Shown piece by piece: positions 42,622 to 51,328 of a DNA stretch of 64,000 nt (positions are counted from its first letter, which is position 1; every line of letters begins with the position of its first letter). The position numbers and the translations under genes are program-made. The stretch comes from Planomicrobium sp. CPCC 101079. Its GTDB lineage: Bacteria > Bacillota > Bacilli > Bacillales_A > Planococcaceae. Where the stretch lies: NCBI RefSeq assembly GCF_007859275.1, contig NZ_VOHC01000028.1, positions 248,001-312,000 of the forward strand, given 5' to 3'. The notes under the pieces are model-generated. The model had not been told where the DNA came from. It saw only the letters and a program-made list of their open reading frames with translations, and did no database searches.

Positions 42622-42824
42622 TGTAGCAAATATAGCATATCCGCCTTCTAATTGCAAAGCCAGCATGAACTTTCGGACAGCGCTTTTCAACTAATTTCCA
42701 TGCTGAATATCTTTAATTCAAAGAAATATTGAAAATGTGAAGAAATAATAGATTACTTTTAGTAAGCAGTTGTAGTATGATAACTATACAAATTAGAAAC
42801 ATCCACTTTAGGGGGACAATCTTT

Positions 42825-43586
42825 ATGGAAACTATGAAACTTGAACCGAAAGTTTTTGAAGTGTTAAAAGATAAAATACAAATGATCTCATCTGACGAAG
42901 GTGCCATTTACTTAGTGGGGCCAATCCGGCTGCCAGTCAATCTATACGGTGAAACGGTCGTATTCAACTGGTATTGCTGGCTCAATTACGATGAAGTAAC
43001 CGAAGACTACGGACGCATTATCGAGAAGCTCTCTTCTTCGAATTTGGCCGAGTACCAGCAATCCAGCGTGCTTGTTTATGGGGATTTTGAAAAAGCGGAA
43101 GATGCCTTGATTCGCATGCATTCGATTTGCCACACTGGCGATATTTTTGGAAGTAAGCGCTGCGACTGCGGTTTCCAACTGAAAAAATCGATGAAACAAA
43201 TTGTGGAGTCCGGCACTGGCGCCTTGTTCTATTTGGCAAATCACGAAGGGCGAGGCATTGGCCTATTTAGTAAAGCAATGGCTTACGTTCTCCAAGAAAA
43301 TGGCTATGACACAGTAGAAGCAAACGAAAGTCTGGGATTTGTCGATGATTCGAGAAATTACGGAGATGCTATTGCTGTTTTGAAAACCTTGCGTTCAAGA
43401 CCGGTCACCCTTATCACCAACAACCCGAAAAAATTGGCCGCGCTAGAAGAAGCTGGATTGCAGCTTACCGGAAGAGCCTCTATATGGGGAGACGAATCTG
43501 AATTCAATTCAAATTACTTGCAAACCAAAATCAACCGCTCAGGCCACTTAAAGAATGAGGAGGCTTCTGTCCATGTCGCACCATGA
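42825..43586 (+). CDS. GTP cyclohydrolase II-like enzyme (RibA type, stand-alone)
   Basis: Opens GTP to 2,5-diamino-6-ribosylamino-4(3H)-pyrimidinone 5 prime-phosphate, formate and pyrophosphate. The 253-residue product shows the zinc ligands C102, C113 and C115 (CHTGDIFGSKRCDCG) and the NHEGRGIGL motif (about 139-147) with catalytic arginine, then DSRNYGDAIAVLKTL and ITNNPKKLAAL. The RibA active site is thus complete. It lacks the N-terminal DHBP synthase domain of RibBA. The ATG at 42825 follows a GGGGG site; the gene overlaps ribD by 14 bases. It has extra N-terminal sequence (about 1-90) compared with E. coli RibA. No FMN riboswitch precedes it. Confidence 0.87.
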   Translation: METMKLEPKVFEVLKDKIQMISSDEGAIYLVGPIRLPVNLYGETVVFNWYCWLNYDEVTEDYGRIIEKLSSSNLAEYQQSSVLVYGDFEKAEDALIRMHSICHTGDIFGSKRCDCGFQLKKSMKQIVESGTGALFYLANHEGRGIGLFSKAMAYVLQENGYDTVEANESLGFVDDSRNYGDAIAVLKTLRSRPVTLITNNPKKLAALEEAGLQLTGRASIWGDESEFNSNYLQTKINRSGHLKNEEASVHVAP

Positions 43587-44676
43587 ATTCCACATGGATT
43601 TAGCCTTGACCAATGCCCGGACAATGAAAGGCCAAACCGACCCAAACCCACTCGTCGGCTCTGTCATCGTCAACAATCAGCGGATTGTCGGAATCGGCGC
43701 CCATTTGAAAGCAGGCGAACCGCACGCTGAAATCCACGCAATCCGTATGGCTGGGGACTTGGCGCGGGGCGGAACAATCTACGTCACGCTTGAACCTTGC
43801 TCTCACTATGGGCGGACAGGCCCATGCGCCCAAGCCATTATCGATGCCGGCATCAAGACAGTCATCGTCGCTGCACTTGATCCCAATCCGCTTGTTTCCG
43901 GGAATGGTGTAAAGATGCTCAAAAATGCCGGCATTGAAGTCATAGTGGGGATCCGAGAAGAAGAATCGCGGAAAATGAACGAAGTGTTCAATAAGTTTAT
44001 CATTGAAAAAATACCTTTTGTGACTTTAAAAGCCGCTTCTACGTTGGACGGCAAAATCGCAACTCATTCTTTGGACAGCAAATGGATCACTTCGGCAGGT
44101 GCCCGTCAGGATGTACACCGACTGAGAAGTGAACATATGGCGATTTTGGTCGGTGTAGGAACTGTTATCGAAGATGACCCGGAATTGACCGCCCGCATTC
44201 CCAACGGCCGCAACCCGCTTCGCATTGTGATGGATTCGAAACTTCGTATCCCACTAGAAGCAAAGCTGTTAAATGACGGATTAGCAGAAACTTGGATTTT
44301 CACGAGCCAGAAATACAACCAGCAAAAGCGGCAACAGCTTGAAGCTCAGGGAATTTCCATCTTTGAGACAAGCGGTGAAAGTCGGGTGGATGTGCAAGAC
44401 GTGGTTCGCATACTTGGAGAAAAATCCATCTCCTCCCTCTTTATCGAAGGCGGCGGGACGATCAATTCAGCGTTTCTAGAGCAAGGGTTGATTGATAAAG
44501 TGGTGCTGTATTTTGCCCCGAAACTTATTGGCGGCAAAGACGCGCCTACTTTCATTGAGGGTGAAGGGATTGAATTGATGAAAGACGCGGTAGAACTAGT
44601 AGACGGGGAATTCACAAAAGTCGGGACGGACTTCCGGTTTACTGGTTATCCCGAAAAACAAGGAGCAAATAAATGA
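43573..44676 (+). CDS. ribD: Bifunctional pyrimidine deaminase/reductase RibD
   Basis: Two-domain enzyme of 367 residues. The N-terminal zinc deaminase domain has H51-A-E53 and PC76-x8-C85 (HAEIHAIRMA, LEPCSHYGRTGPC), the C-terminal reductase domain (about 150-360) binds NADPH in the DHFR-like fold (TLDGKIATHSLDSKWI near 160, IEGGGTINSAFLE near 293). The ATG at 43573 follows GAGGAGG, and lies in the end of the cyclohydrolase gene. Together the two gene products turn GTP into 5-amino-6-ribitylaminouracil phosphate. The downstream HAD gene overlaps by 4 bases. No riboflavin synthase or lumazine synthase gene follows. Confidence 0.92.
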   Translation: MSHHEFHMDLALTNARTMKGQTDPNPLVGSVIVNNQRIVGIGAHLKAGEPHAEIHAIRMAGDLARGGTIYVTLEPCSHYGRTGPCAQAIIDAGIKTVIVAALDPNPLVSGNGVKMLKNAGIEVIVGIREEESRKMNEVFNKFIIEKIPFVTLKAASTLDGKIATHSLDSKWITSAGARQDVHRLRSEHMAILVGVGTVIEDDPELTARIPNGRNPLRIVMDSKLRIPLEAKLLNDGLAETWIFTSQKYNQQKRQQLEAQGISIFETSGESRVDVQDVVRILGEKSISSLFIEGGGTINSAFLEQGLIDKVVLYFAPKLIGGKDAPTFIEGEGIELMKDAVELVDGEFTKVGTDFRFTGYPEKQGANK

Positions 44677-45236
44677 GATTCGGTTTTGATATAGACGATA
44701 CATTGATTGGATTGCGCGAGTATGCGTTCAATCTGTACCAAAAAAAGCTTGGCCAAACTGTGTCAATGGATGTTTTCCATGCTCTTGAGCGGGTGGAAAT
44801 ACATGAAGCGTTTGGCATGACAGACCAAGAAGGTGCAGAAATGTGGAATAGCTCGCTGGAAGAAATTTATTATTCCGACTGCCCTCCTTATCCTGGAGCA
44901 ATCAATTTCCTTCAGCAGCTTGAAACAGAAGGCCATGAAATCTACTATATAACGGCGCGAAGCGCCAAACATGCTGAAAATACGAAGGAATGGATGAAAC
45001 GGCAAGGTTTTCCCGTACGCGATGACCGCTTTTTCTGCGGCATGAAAGATGCGGAGAAAGTGGAAATCATTAAAAATTTGCAGCTGGACTATTATGTTGA
45101 CGATAAACCCTCAGTGATAGATACATTAGCTGGCAGCCCAGTCAAAGTACTGGTAAAAGACCAATCGTATAATCGCCACTTGGATATGCCCCGCATCAAA
45201 CAATGGGCGGATTTTAAAAATTTGATCAAGAATTAA
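44673..45236 (+). CDS. HAD-superfamily phosphatase (5 prime nucleotidase NT5C-like)
   Basis: Haloacid-dehalogenase-type hydrolase of 187 residues. Motif I is FDIDDTLIG with the nucleophile at D6 and D8, motif II is the T in YITARS (about 93), motif III the lysine near 128 (MKDAEKVEI), and motif IV the YVDDKPS (about 142-148). The fold is the 5 prime-deoxyribonucleotidase (NT5C/UPF0655) group. The start overlaps the ribD stop (ATGA), so translation is coupled. The missing step of riboflavin synthesis is dephosphorylation of the RibD product by a HAD phosphatase, and this gene is in the right place for it. A nucleotide or ribitylamino-uracil phosphate is the likely substrate, but this is inference from context. 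Confidence 0.85.
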   Translation: MRFGFDIDDTLIGLREYAFNLYQKKLGQTVSMDVFHALERVEIHEAFGMTDQEGAEMWNSSLEEIYYSDCPPYPGAINFLQQLETEGHEIYYITARSAKHAENTKEWMKRQGFPVRDDRFFCGMKDAEKVEIIKNLQLDYYVDDKPSVIDTLAGSPVKVLVKDQSYNRHLDMPRIKQWADFKNLIKN

Positions 45237-45266
45237 AATTAAAGAGGCTGACCTTAAAACGGCAGT

Positions 45267-45303
45267 AAAAAAAGCGGCTCCGTCATTCGGAGCCGCTTTT
45301 TTT
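45267..45303 (+). terminator. Bidirectional terminator between the rib-like operon and SnoaL-like gene
   Basis: AAAAGCGGCTCCG / CGGAGCCGCTTTT perfect stem. Confidence 0.9.
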
Positions 45304-45671
45304 CATGCCACTTTATTCGCTTCGTTCAAACCGCTTGTGCTGAATGCGTCGTCAATATTATCAAACCGTTCAAGCCGTGTCACTTTGCCTTCTTTAATCT
45401 CCATGAATGTATAGACGATAACGTGCCCGTCTTGGTTTTCCCAGACTGCTTCTTGTTCATAAACAACGCGGTGGTCATCAGCATAACGGGTCATTGTATG
45501 CAACTTCACACCTGTATTCTCCATCCATTGGACAAGCAAGTCATGGCCGAAACCCGCCCCCCTCGGACCTATCAGTTCGATGTTTGGGTCAGATACTTCA
45601 AGAACGCCTTCCACATCTTGTGCGTTCACTTTATCAACCCAAACATCTGCCGTTTCAATCACGTTGCTCAT
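45303..45671 (-). CDS. SnoaL/NTF2-like domain protein
   Basis: A 122-residue protein of the nuclear transport factor 2 (SnoaL) fold, a cone-shaped ligand pocket. ADVWVDKVNAQDVEGVLEVSDPNIELIGPRGAGFGHDLLVQWMEN covers about 8-52 and the pattern of alternating charged and hydrophobic strands follows. Such proteins may bind or isomerise small molecules, but no catalytic residues can be assigned. AAGGAGAG precedes the ATG. Next gene on the same strand is 23 bases upstream, so the pair is probably co-transcribed. Confidence 0.8.
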   Translation of the reverse strand: MSNVIETADVWVDKVNAQDVEGVLEVSDPNIELIGPRGAGFGHDLLVQWMENTGVKLHTMTRYADDHRVVYEQEAVWENQDGHVIVYTFMEIKEGKVTRLERFDNIDDAFSTSGLNEANKVA

Positions 45672-45694
45672 GAAAAGCTCTCCTTTCGTCTACA

Positions 45695-45994
45695 TCAATA
45701 ATTGTCATTTTTCAACTTTTTGAAAGTGGTGACGAAATGCCCCGGATCTGTGTACACTTTATAGGCAACAACACCGCGGTGCGTATGCAGATACAATAGA
45801 TTCGCTTCATCGGAAAAGGAACGATAAGACATGTCCCATACATTGGCCAAATGGAAATGTGATGCAGAAGTGGTCACTGTGTCTTCATACAGGTGGAGGG
45901 CATGTTCCGTATGGACGATTTTCATTTCACCGGCTTCGATCGATCGTTCAGTGTCAATGTACGTAATCGATGCCAATAGATTGGAATTGTCCAT
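45695..45994 (-). CDS. Hypothetical protein, 99 residues
   Basis: A soluble, mostly beta-rich protein without signal peptide or membrane segment. I do not recognise its family. It contains ESIEAGEMKIVHTEHALHL-like patterns and several histidines (HFHLANVW, LYLHTHRG) that could bind metal, but no motif is established. It starts with an ATG that has GGGAGGCAG upstream, and lies 23 bases before the SnoaL-like gene on the same strand. Not a shadow: the reverse frame has no coherent protein. Confidence 0.65.
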   Translation of the reverse strand: MDNSNLLASITYIDTERSIEAGEMKIVHTEHALHLYEDTVTTSASHFHLANVWDMSYRSFSDEANLLYLHTHRGVVAYKVYTDPGHFVTTFKKLKNDNY

Positions 45995-46077
45995 TTCACT
46001 GCCTCCCAGCGTTCTGTTTTCTGCAGTTTACCCCATGGAACGGGACGATAACAAGCGAAAGTTAAAATCTTCTCAAA

Positions 46078-46989
46078 TTATTTCTCGGGGTCGAAGTATT
46101 CATTCGATAAATCGCCGTTGACGCCAATCGCCGCAGCACTTCCTTCCCCAGCCGCAATAACAAGTTGCGACGGGACGATAAGCGATGCATCCCCTGCGGC
46201 ATAAACATTCCAGACATTGGTCCGGCCATATTCGTCGGTCTTGATGCCGCCGTAACTATTTTGTTCACAGCCGAGTTCATCAGCGAAAGAAGTAGAATGG
46301 CTCCAAAGCGGTGTTGTGAAGCCGCCTACCCGATCAATCAAGGTGCCATCCTCCAGCCTGACACTTCGCAATTGCCCGTTTTCCCCTTCCAGGCCACTGA
46401 GGATATCTTCGTAGACTTTGATGCCTTGCTTGATGAGACTCGCTTTTTCTTCTTCTTCAAGCCTGCCGATTCCGTTAGTGAATACCGCTAAATCCCGGCT
46501 CCAGTTATACACTTTCTTAGCAAGTGCATAAACGTTTTTATCTGCAATAACAGCAAGCGGCTGATCTTTCAATTCCCATCCGTCGCAATACGGGCAGCTA
46601 TATAAACTTGTGCCGTAGTATTTCTCGATATCCGGAATATTCGGAAGCTGTTCTTTCACTCCCGCTGCCAGAATAATTTTGATGCTGTGAAAAGTTTCCC
46701 CTTCAGATGTTGTCAATTGATAATGCGTTTCGCTTAAACGCTCAATTCGATCAATTCTCTTTTTTTTCAATTCTACAGTATCGTACTTCTTAATATCTTG
46801 GCGGGCCAAGTGTTTAAGTTCTTCCGGCTGGATGCCGTCCCGCGTGATAAAGCCATGCGATTCCCGAGTAACCAAATTGCGTCCATTATCGTCATCAAAA
46901 AGAACTGTTTTCCGCCTTGATCTTCCCAAAACCAATGCTGCATTCAGGCCCGCAGGCCCGCCTCCAATAATTGCGCAATCGTATATCAT
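46078..46989 (-). CDS. FAD/NAD(P)-dependent oxidoreductase, thioredoxin reductase-like
   Basis: Flavoprotein of 303 residues with the low-Mr thioredoxin reductase layout: GGGPAGLNAAL (about 10-20) for FAD, the redox centre CPYCDGWE (about 131-138), a second nucleotide domain and the C-terminal GDASLIVPSQLVIAAGEGSAAA (about 271-292). The ATG at 46989 follows GAAGGATGG; ATGs upstream in frame are less well placed. The CPYC centre matches disulfide-reducing relatives, but thioredoxin, bacillithiol or another partner is equally possible. No terminator is evident between it and the gene downstream at 45994, which is 83 bases away. Confidence 0.85.
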   Translation of the reverse strand: MIYDCAIIGGGPAGLNAALVLGRSRRKTVLFDDDNGRNLVTRESHGFITRDGIQPEELKHLARQDIKKYDTVELKKKRIDRIERLSETHYQLTTSEGETFHSIKIILAAGVKEQLPNIPDIEKYYGTSLYSCPYCDGWELKDQPLAVIADKNVYALAKKVYNWSRDLAVFTNGIGRLEEEEKASLIKQGIKVYEDILSGLEGENGQLRSVRLEDGTLIDRVGGFTTPLWSHSTSFADELGCEQNSYGGIKTDEYGRTNVWNVYAAGDASLIVPSQLVIAAGEGSAAAIGVNGDLSNEYFDPEK

Positions 46990-47087
46990 AACATCCATCC
47001 TTCGCATAAATCGGTTACCTCAAATCTTCCCGCTCTGCTTGCCTATTAAACAAGAACACCAGCGCTCCCGCCATGTTTTTTGCCGGG

Positions 47088-47118
47088 CATAAAAAAAAGC
47101 TGCTTCCCTTAGGAAACA
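47088..47118 (-). terminator. Terminator after hisC
   Basis: Minus-strand GAAGCTGTTTCC / GGGAAGCAGCTT stem followed by TTTTTTTT, directly after the hisC stop. Confidence 0.85.
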
Positions 47119-47126
47119 GCTTCTGC

Positions 47127-48236
47127 TTATAGTTGTTTTGCCAATAATCCGGACAGTACTTCACCGAAAAATGCGTTTTCTTCCTCAGTCCCTACTGACA
47201 CACGGATGTGTTCCGGCAAGCCCCACGTTTTCCCGTAGCGGACAATCACGCCTTTTGCCATCAACTCTTTATAAATTCTCTCACCTTCAGGCCCTACATG
47301 CACAAGCACAAAATTGCCCATGCTCTTTGTGTAAGCCAAGCCAAGGCCGTCAAAGATTTTATATAATTGTTCTCTTCCCGCTTTATTGACCGCTTGCGAT
47401 GAGCGGACATGCTCTGTATCGCCGATGGCTGCAGTTGCAGCGATTTGGGCAAGGCTGTTGACGTTGAACGGTTCTTTCACTTTCAATATCGCTTGAATAA
47501 TGAATTCCGGCGCGATGCCATAACCGACACGCACCCCTGCAATGCCGTATATTTTGGAGAATGTTTGAAGAGTCAGCACCGGATAGCCTGCTTGGATAAA
47601 TTCAATGCCATTCGTGTAATCCTCATCTTCAGCAAAGTGGCTATACGCAGCGTCAAACACGATAAGTGCACCTTTTACCGCTTTCACTAACTTTTCAATA
47701 TCCGCTTTTGCTATATATGTGCCTGTTGGATTGTTAGGCGTACAAATATAAATCAGTTTTGTTTTCTCTGTTACCGCTGCAATCAATGCATCCACATCAT
47801 ACTTAAAATCTTCTGCAAATGGGACAGGAACAACGGTTGCCCCCATAATATGAGCTCCAAAATCATATTCACTGAACGATGGTGAAGGAACAATCACTTC
47901 ATCTCCCGTTTCCAGGAAGGCTTCGGAAATCAATGTAATCAGTTCATCTGCCCCGTTTGTCGGAATTACCTGTTGGGGATTAACGCCGTATTCCTTGGCA
48001 ATGGCCTGCTTCAACATGGAGGCGTCTGCGTCCGGATAACGGTTCAGTTCCGCTAAGCCATTTTTGATGGCTTCGAGCGCTTTCGGTGAAGGCCCTAACG
48101 GATTTTCGTTCGAAGCGAGCTTGATGACACGCTCAAGCCCTAATTCTTTTTGCACTTCCCAAATCGGCTTGCCCGGTGAATAAGGTTCAATTGCATCTAA
48201 TGTTTTGCGCGGTTGGATGTTATTTGTCTGTCCCAT
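47127..48236 (-). CDS. hisC: Histidinol-phosphate aminotransferase
   Basis: PLP-dependent transaminase of histidine synthesis; the same enzyme can serve tyrosine and phenylalanine synthesis in Bacillus. The 369-residue product has KLASNENPLGPSP (about 39-51), the PNNPTG motif (about 160), the Schiff-base lysine in TFSKIYGIAG (about 226-235), and RVSVGTEEEN near the C-terminus. Starts with ATG at 48236 after GAGGAATTG. In B. subtilis hisC lies between trp and tyrA genes; here it stands alone with its own terminator. Confidence 0.93.
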   Translation of the reverse strand: MGQTNNIQPRKTLDAIEPYSPGKPIWEVQKELGLERVIKLASNENPLGPSPKALEAIKNGLAELNRYPDADASMLKQAIAKEYGVNPQQVIPTNGADELITLISEAFLETGDEVIVPSPSFSEYDFGAHIMGATVVPVPFAEDFKYDVDALIAAVTEKTKLIYICTPNNPTGTYIAKADIEKLVKAVKGALIVFDAAYSHFAEDEDYTNGIEFIQAGYPVLTLQTFSKIYGIAGVRVGYGIAPEFIIQAILKVKEPFNVNSLAQIAATAAIGDTEHVRSSQAVNKAGREQLYKIFDGLGLAYTKSMGNFVLVHVGPEGERIYKELMAKGVIVRYGKTWGLPEHIRVSVGTEEENAFFGEVLSGLLAKQL

Positions 48237-48410
48237 TACAATTCCTCCAAAAAACTCGATTTAGTTGTTAATGAAAAAAGTATGAATATTTGGTTTCATA
48301 GGTAATTATAACAGCCCTAGTTGCCAAATCAATGCAGCAAATCGACTTCTTCGGTATTTCCCCAGCCAAACACTCACACTTCGTCATAGTCCCCGGTGGA
48401 GCATCACTCG

Positions 48411-49292
48411 CTATATTTTGCTTTTTTTCGGTTGGCGATTCACCAGGTAAATGCTTGAGACAATTAAAACCAATCCAATAACCAGTGTATAAGTAACCGG
48501 CTCTTGCAAAAAGAACGTGCCTGTCAATACCGCAATCAAAGGCACAAGAAAAGTGAACGCCGCCACTTTGCTCGCTTCTCCTCTATTGATCAAATGAAAA
48601 TAAATGACAAATGCAACCGGAATGCCAAGTGTTGAGCCAAAGCCAAGTCCAATAAAGTAAGATGTGTTCCAAATAATATCCGTCCAGCTTTCGACCACAG
48701 TACCAACGGCCGTCAAAATCACACCGCCAACAATAAATTGCAACGAAACCATCCACATCGAGTCGACAGTATCACTCACTTTTTTGACAAAAACCACTCC
48801 AAGTGCCCAACTGACCGCTGCCAGTAAAGCCAAAATAATTCCCGGAACCGAAAGTGCACCGCCAAAACTGTCGGCACTAATTACGGCAATGCCAAAGAAA
48901 CCGGCAAGCAAACCGGTTATTTTTAGGGCCGTCATTGATTCGCCAAGCCATAGCCATGCAAATATGCCAATGAGCACTGGCTGAAAATAAATCAAAACCG
49001 AAAACAAACCTCCAGGCAAATACTCGAGCCCCATTGTTTGGAGACCGTAAAAAAACACAGCGTTCAATAGCGCAGAAACGCAATAGGCTCGCCAGTTTTC
49101 ACGCCACCGGATGCGTTTCCATGAAGGCAATAGCACAAGGCCAAGCATGAGGCCTCCTAGAAGCGACCGAATTCCTGCAAATAAAATCGGCGGTGTGAAC
49201 TCAAGCGCCACTTTATATATAGACCAGCTGACGCCCCAGATCACCACCAAAAACAGCAGCAAGCCCATTGCCCGTGTAAAAAATTTATCCAT
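48411..49292 (-). CDS. DMT/EamA family transporter
   Basis: Membrane protein of 293 residues with ten predicted helices in two EamA repeats (about 8-140 and 150-290). The first half contains FSVLIYFQPVLIGIFAWLWLGESMTALKITGLLAGFFGIAVI, the second half FTFLVPLIAVLTGTFFLQEPVTYTLVIGLVLIVSSIYLVNR, both typical. The ATG at 49292 follows AGGAGG with seven-base spacing; the TTG at 49298 is too close. Probably an exporter of amino acids or metabolites, substrate unknown. Divergent from the SurA-N lipoprotein gene. Confidence 0.9.
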   Translation of the reverse strand: MDKFFTRAMGLLLFLVVIWGVSWSIYKVALEFTPPILFAGIRSLLGGLMLGLVLLPSWKRIRWRENWRAYCVSALLNAVFFYGLQTMGLEYLPGGLFSVLIYFQPVLIGIFAWLWLGESMTALKITGLLAGFFGIAVISADSFGGALSVPGIILALLAAVSWALGVVFVKKVSDTVDSMWMVSLQFIVGGVILTAVGTVVESWTDIIWNTSYFIGLGFGSTLGIPVAFVIYFHLINRGEASKVAAFTFLVPLIAVLTGTFFLQEPVTYTLVIGLVLIVSSIYLVNRQPKKSKI

Positions 49293-49403
49293 TTCCAAGC
49301 CTCCTGCTTATAATAGGTTCCATTATACAGAACCGCTAAATTATTTGTATCGCTTATATAAATATGGTTAACTGAAACGAGACAAACAAAGAGGAGATTT
49401 TGC

Positions 49404-50141
49404 ATGATTAAAAAAATGAAATTCACCTTAGCCCCTTTTCTTTTGTTATTAACGCTTGGAGCGTGTTCAGATAATGAAGAAGCTGCACCAAAGGAAGAAA
49501 CCGCTGTGGAAACCACAGAGCAGCAAGAAGCTGCCACAGAACAGCCAGCTTCAAGTATGGAATTGCCAGCTAACGATGAAGTTGCAGTAATTGTCAACGG
49601 TGAAGAAATTAAAGGAAATGTTTACAGCAGTGTTGCCCGCCAATTGGAGTCTTCTCTTGCCACCCAAGGGCAAGATACAAGCAGCGCAGAAACTGCGGAA
49701 CAAGTTAAATCCCAGGCCGTTACAGTGATTGTGGGCAATAAGCTCATCATCCAGGACGCAGAAAAGAAAGGCCATAAAGCAGATGAAACGGTCTTGAAAG
49801 AGCGTCTCGAAGAAATGAAGGGCCAGTTTGAAAATGAAGAAGCCATGAACGAGACACTAAAATCGACAGGCTATACGATGGAAGAGCTAGAAGAACAGCT
49901 CCGTGAACAACTTGTTTACGAAAGCTATGTAGCAGAAGAAATTGAAGGCGGCAAAGTTACGGACAAAGAAGTACAAGAAGCATACGATGGTTTTGTGGAA
50001 TCATCGGAACAAGAAGCTCCGGCCTTTGAGGAAATGGAACCGACCATCCGCCAGTCACTCGAGCAGCAAAAAACACAAGATGCGGTATTTGAGCGCATCG
50101 AGGAATTGAAAAAAGATGCAAAAATTGAAGTGAAAGTCTAA
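49404..50141 (+). CDS. Lipoprotein with SurA N-terminal (chaperone-like) domain, no PPIase domain
   Basis: Extracytoplasmic lipoprotein of 245 residues. A signal peptide ends at the lipobox LGAC (cysteine near residue 21), then an acidic, Glu/Thr-rich linker to about 50 and a SurA_N-like domain (about 52-195) with VAVIVNGEEIKGNVYSSVARQLE. The parvulin PPIase domain of PrsA proteins is missing: the sequence ends in a helical acidic tail. It may be a periplasm-like folding helper outside the membrane, similar to short PrsA/SurA relatives in Bacillales. Terminator follows the stop directly. Confidence 0.82.
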   Translation: MIKKMKFTLAPFLLLLTLGACSDNEEAAPKEETAVETTEQQEAATEQPASSMELPANDEVAVIVNGEEIKGNVYSSVARQLESSLATQGQDTSSAETAEQVKSQAVTVIVGNKLIIQDAEKKGHKADETVLKERLEEMKGQFENEEAMNETLKSTGYTMEELEEQLREQLVYESYVAEEIEGGKVTDKEVQEAYDGFVESSEQEAPAFEEMEPTIRQSLEQQKTQDAVFERIEELKKDAKIEVKV

Positions 50142-50172
50142 AAAATCCCCAGCGTTGGCTGGGGATTTTTTT
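50140..50172 (+). terminator. Bidirectional terminator
   Basis: AATCCCCAGC / GCTGGGGATT perfect stem followed by TTTTTT; shared with the minus-strand gene ending at 50171. Confidence 0.88.
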
Positions 50173-50449
50173 ATAATTTATCTGCGCAAAATGCCAGCAC
50201 GTCCGCCTCTTCGTCATCTTCTAATCCGAATTCGAGCACGTCACGCGACAATTTGTCGATAAAGTTATAGTGGGCGATGCGCGATGCACTGCCGTCTGTT
50301 GCCAGAATGACGCGCAACTCAAGGCCGCCTGTTGTATATAACTCGTCGTCTTCGTCCACTTCGACGTCCAATAAAAATTCGTAGCGTTTGCCGACCATGA
50401 TTCCTGTCGGATCTTTTATTTCTTCCAAAACATAGTTCGTGATTTCCAT
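50171..50449 (-). CDS. Small conserved protein, DUF6509-like
   Basis: A 92-residue acidic protein without signal or membrane segments. The sequence YVLEEIKDPTGIMVGKRYEFLLDVEVDEDDELYTTGGLELRVIL shows a conserved pattern that I recall from a Bacillales family labelled DUF6509, but I could not check this. Ends with an acidic, helical DVLEFGLEDDEEADVLAFC. The ATG follows GGAGGTGTAACA. Function unknown. Confidence 0.6.
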   Translation of the reverse strand: MEITNYVLEEIKDPTGIMVGKRYEFLLDVEVDEDDELYTTGGLELRVILATDGSASRIAHYNFIDKLSRDVLEFGLEDDEEADVLAFCADKL

Positions 50450-50583
50450 TGTTACACCTCCGTCCTTTCATTTTAGCCTGTCTCCTTTTCTTTGGATAGC
50501 AAAAGTATAAAAATAGCAGATGTTTGATAGACAAATGGGAGGGAATTATAAAAAGGTCGAATAGATAAAAGGAGTGGGCATAC

Positions 50584-51231
50584 ATGAATGTACTAGTAAT
50601 TGGTGCGAACGGGCAAGTAGGCCAGAAGATTGTAAAGGCATTGGCCGATTCACAGCACGAGGCGACAGCCATGGTACGCAAAGAAGAACAAGTGGAAAAC
50701 CTGAAAGAACTGGGCGCTTCTCGTGTAGTGCTTGGCAATCTTGAGGAAGATTTCAGCGATGCTTACGAAGGTGTAGACGCCGTCATTTTCGCAGCCGGTT
50801 CCGGCGGCTCCACAGGCGCTGACAAAACGTTGACCATCGATTTATGGGGTGCTGTTAAAGCTGCGAAGTATGCAGAAGAAAAAGGCGTGAAGCGCTTTGT
50901 GCAGCTGAGTTCCATTGGCTCCGGCAATCCGGACGCGGGCGGCGAGGAAATGAAGCCTTATCTTGTGGCCAAGCGGACAGCTGACGACCTTTTGCGAAAT
51001 ACCAGCCTTGACTATACCATTGTCCGCCCTGGCTCACTTGCCAATGAAGATCCCGTCGGCAAAATCGAAATAGCCGAAGATGGATTTCCTTCAATGGAAG
51101 GACGTTCCATTACCCGGGCAGATGTGGCAACGCTGCTTGTCGATGTGCTTGGCCGAAGCAATACTTACCACAAGACTTTTGAGGTACTGCAAGGCGATAC
51201 AGTTATTGAAGACGCGTTAAAATCGTTGTAA
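50584..51231 (+). CDS. NAD(P)-binding SDR-like oxidoreductase (YhfK-like)
   Basis: Atypical SDR of 215 residues: GANGQVGQKIVKAL (about 7-20) is the glycine-rich NADP motif, FAAGSGG near 71 and RFVQLSSIGS near 105 line the pocket. There is no complete YxxxK catalytic pair in the usual place (YLVAKRTAD near 125 is the nearest), typical of the atypical NmrA-like group. It resembles B. subtilis YhfK. Substrate unknown. The ATG at 50584 follows AAGGAGTGGGC. Ends with a perfect terminator. Confidence 0.85.
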   Translation: MNVLVIGANGQVGQKIVKALADSQHEATAMVRKEEQVENLKELGASRVVLGNLEEDFSDAYEGVDAVIFAAGSGGSTGADKTLTIDLWGAVKAAKYAEEKGVKRFVQLSSIGSGNPDAGGEEMKPYLVAKRTADDLLRNTSLDYTIVRPGSLANEDPVGKIEIAEDGFPSMEGRSITRADVATLLVDVLGRSNTYHKTFEVLQGDTVIEDALKSL

Positions 51232-51253
51232 CTGCCAGATTTTCTTGGACGAT

Positions 51254-51288
51254 GAAAAAAGAGCGAATAGATTTTCGCTCTTTTTTGT
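51254..51288 (+). terminator. Rho-independent terminator
   Basis: AAAAGAGCGAA / TTCGCTCTTTT stem with poly-T, ends the YhfK-like gene. Confidence 0.85.
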
Positions 51289-51328
51289 GTTACGATAGGC
51301 AATACGATAATTAGAGGACGTGATAAAC

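Noticed and set aside
42585..42824. FMN riboswitch before the GTP cyclohydrolase gene
   Set aside because: I looked for the conserved RFN blocks and found none; the 240-base leader is AT-rich with only a GGGGGAC ribosome site.
48237..48410. T-box or other leader before hisC
   Set aside because: No AGGGTGGNACCGCG-like sequence or terminator was seen in these 170 bases.
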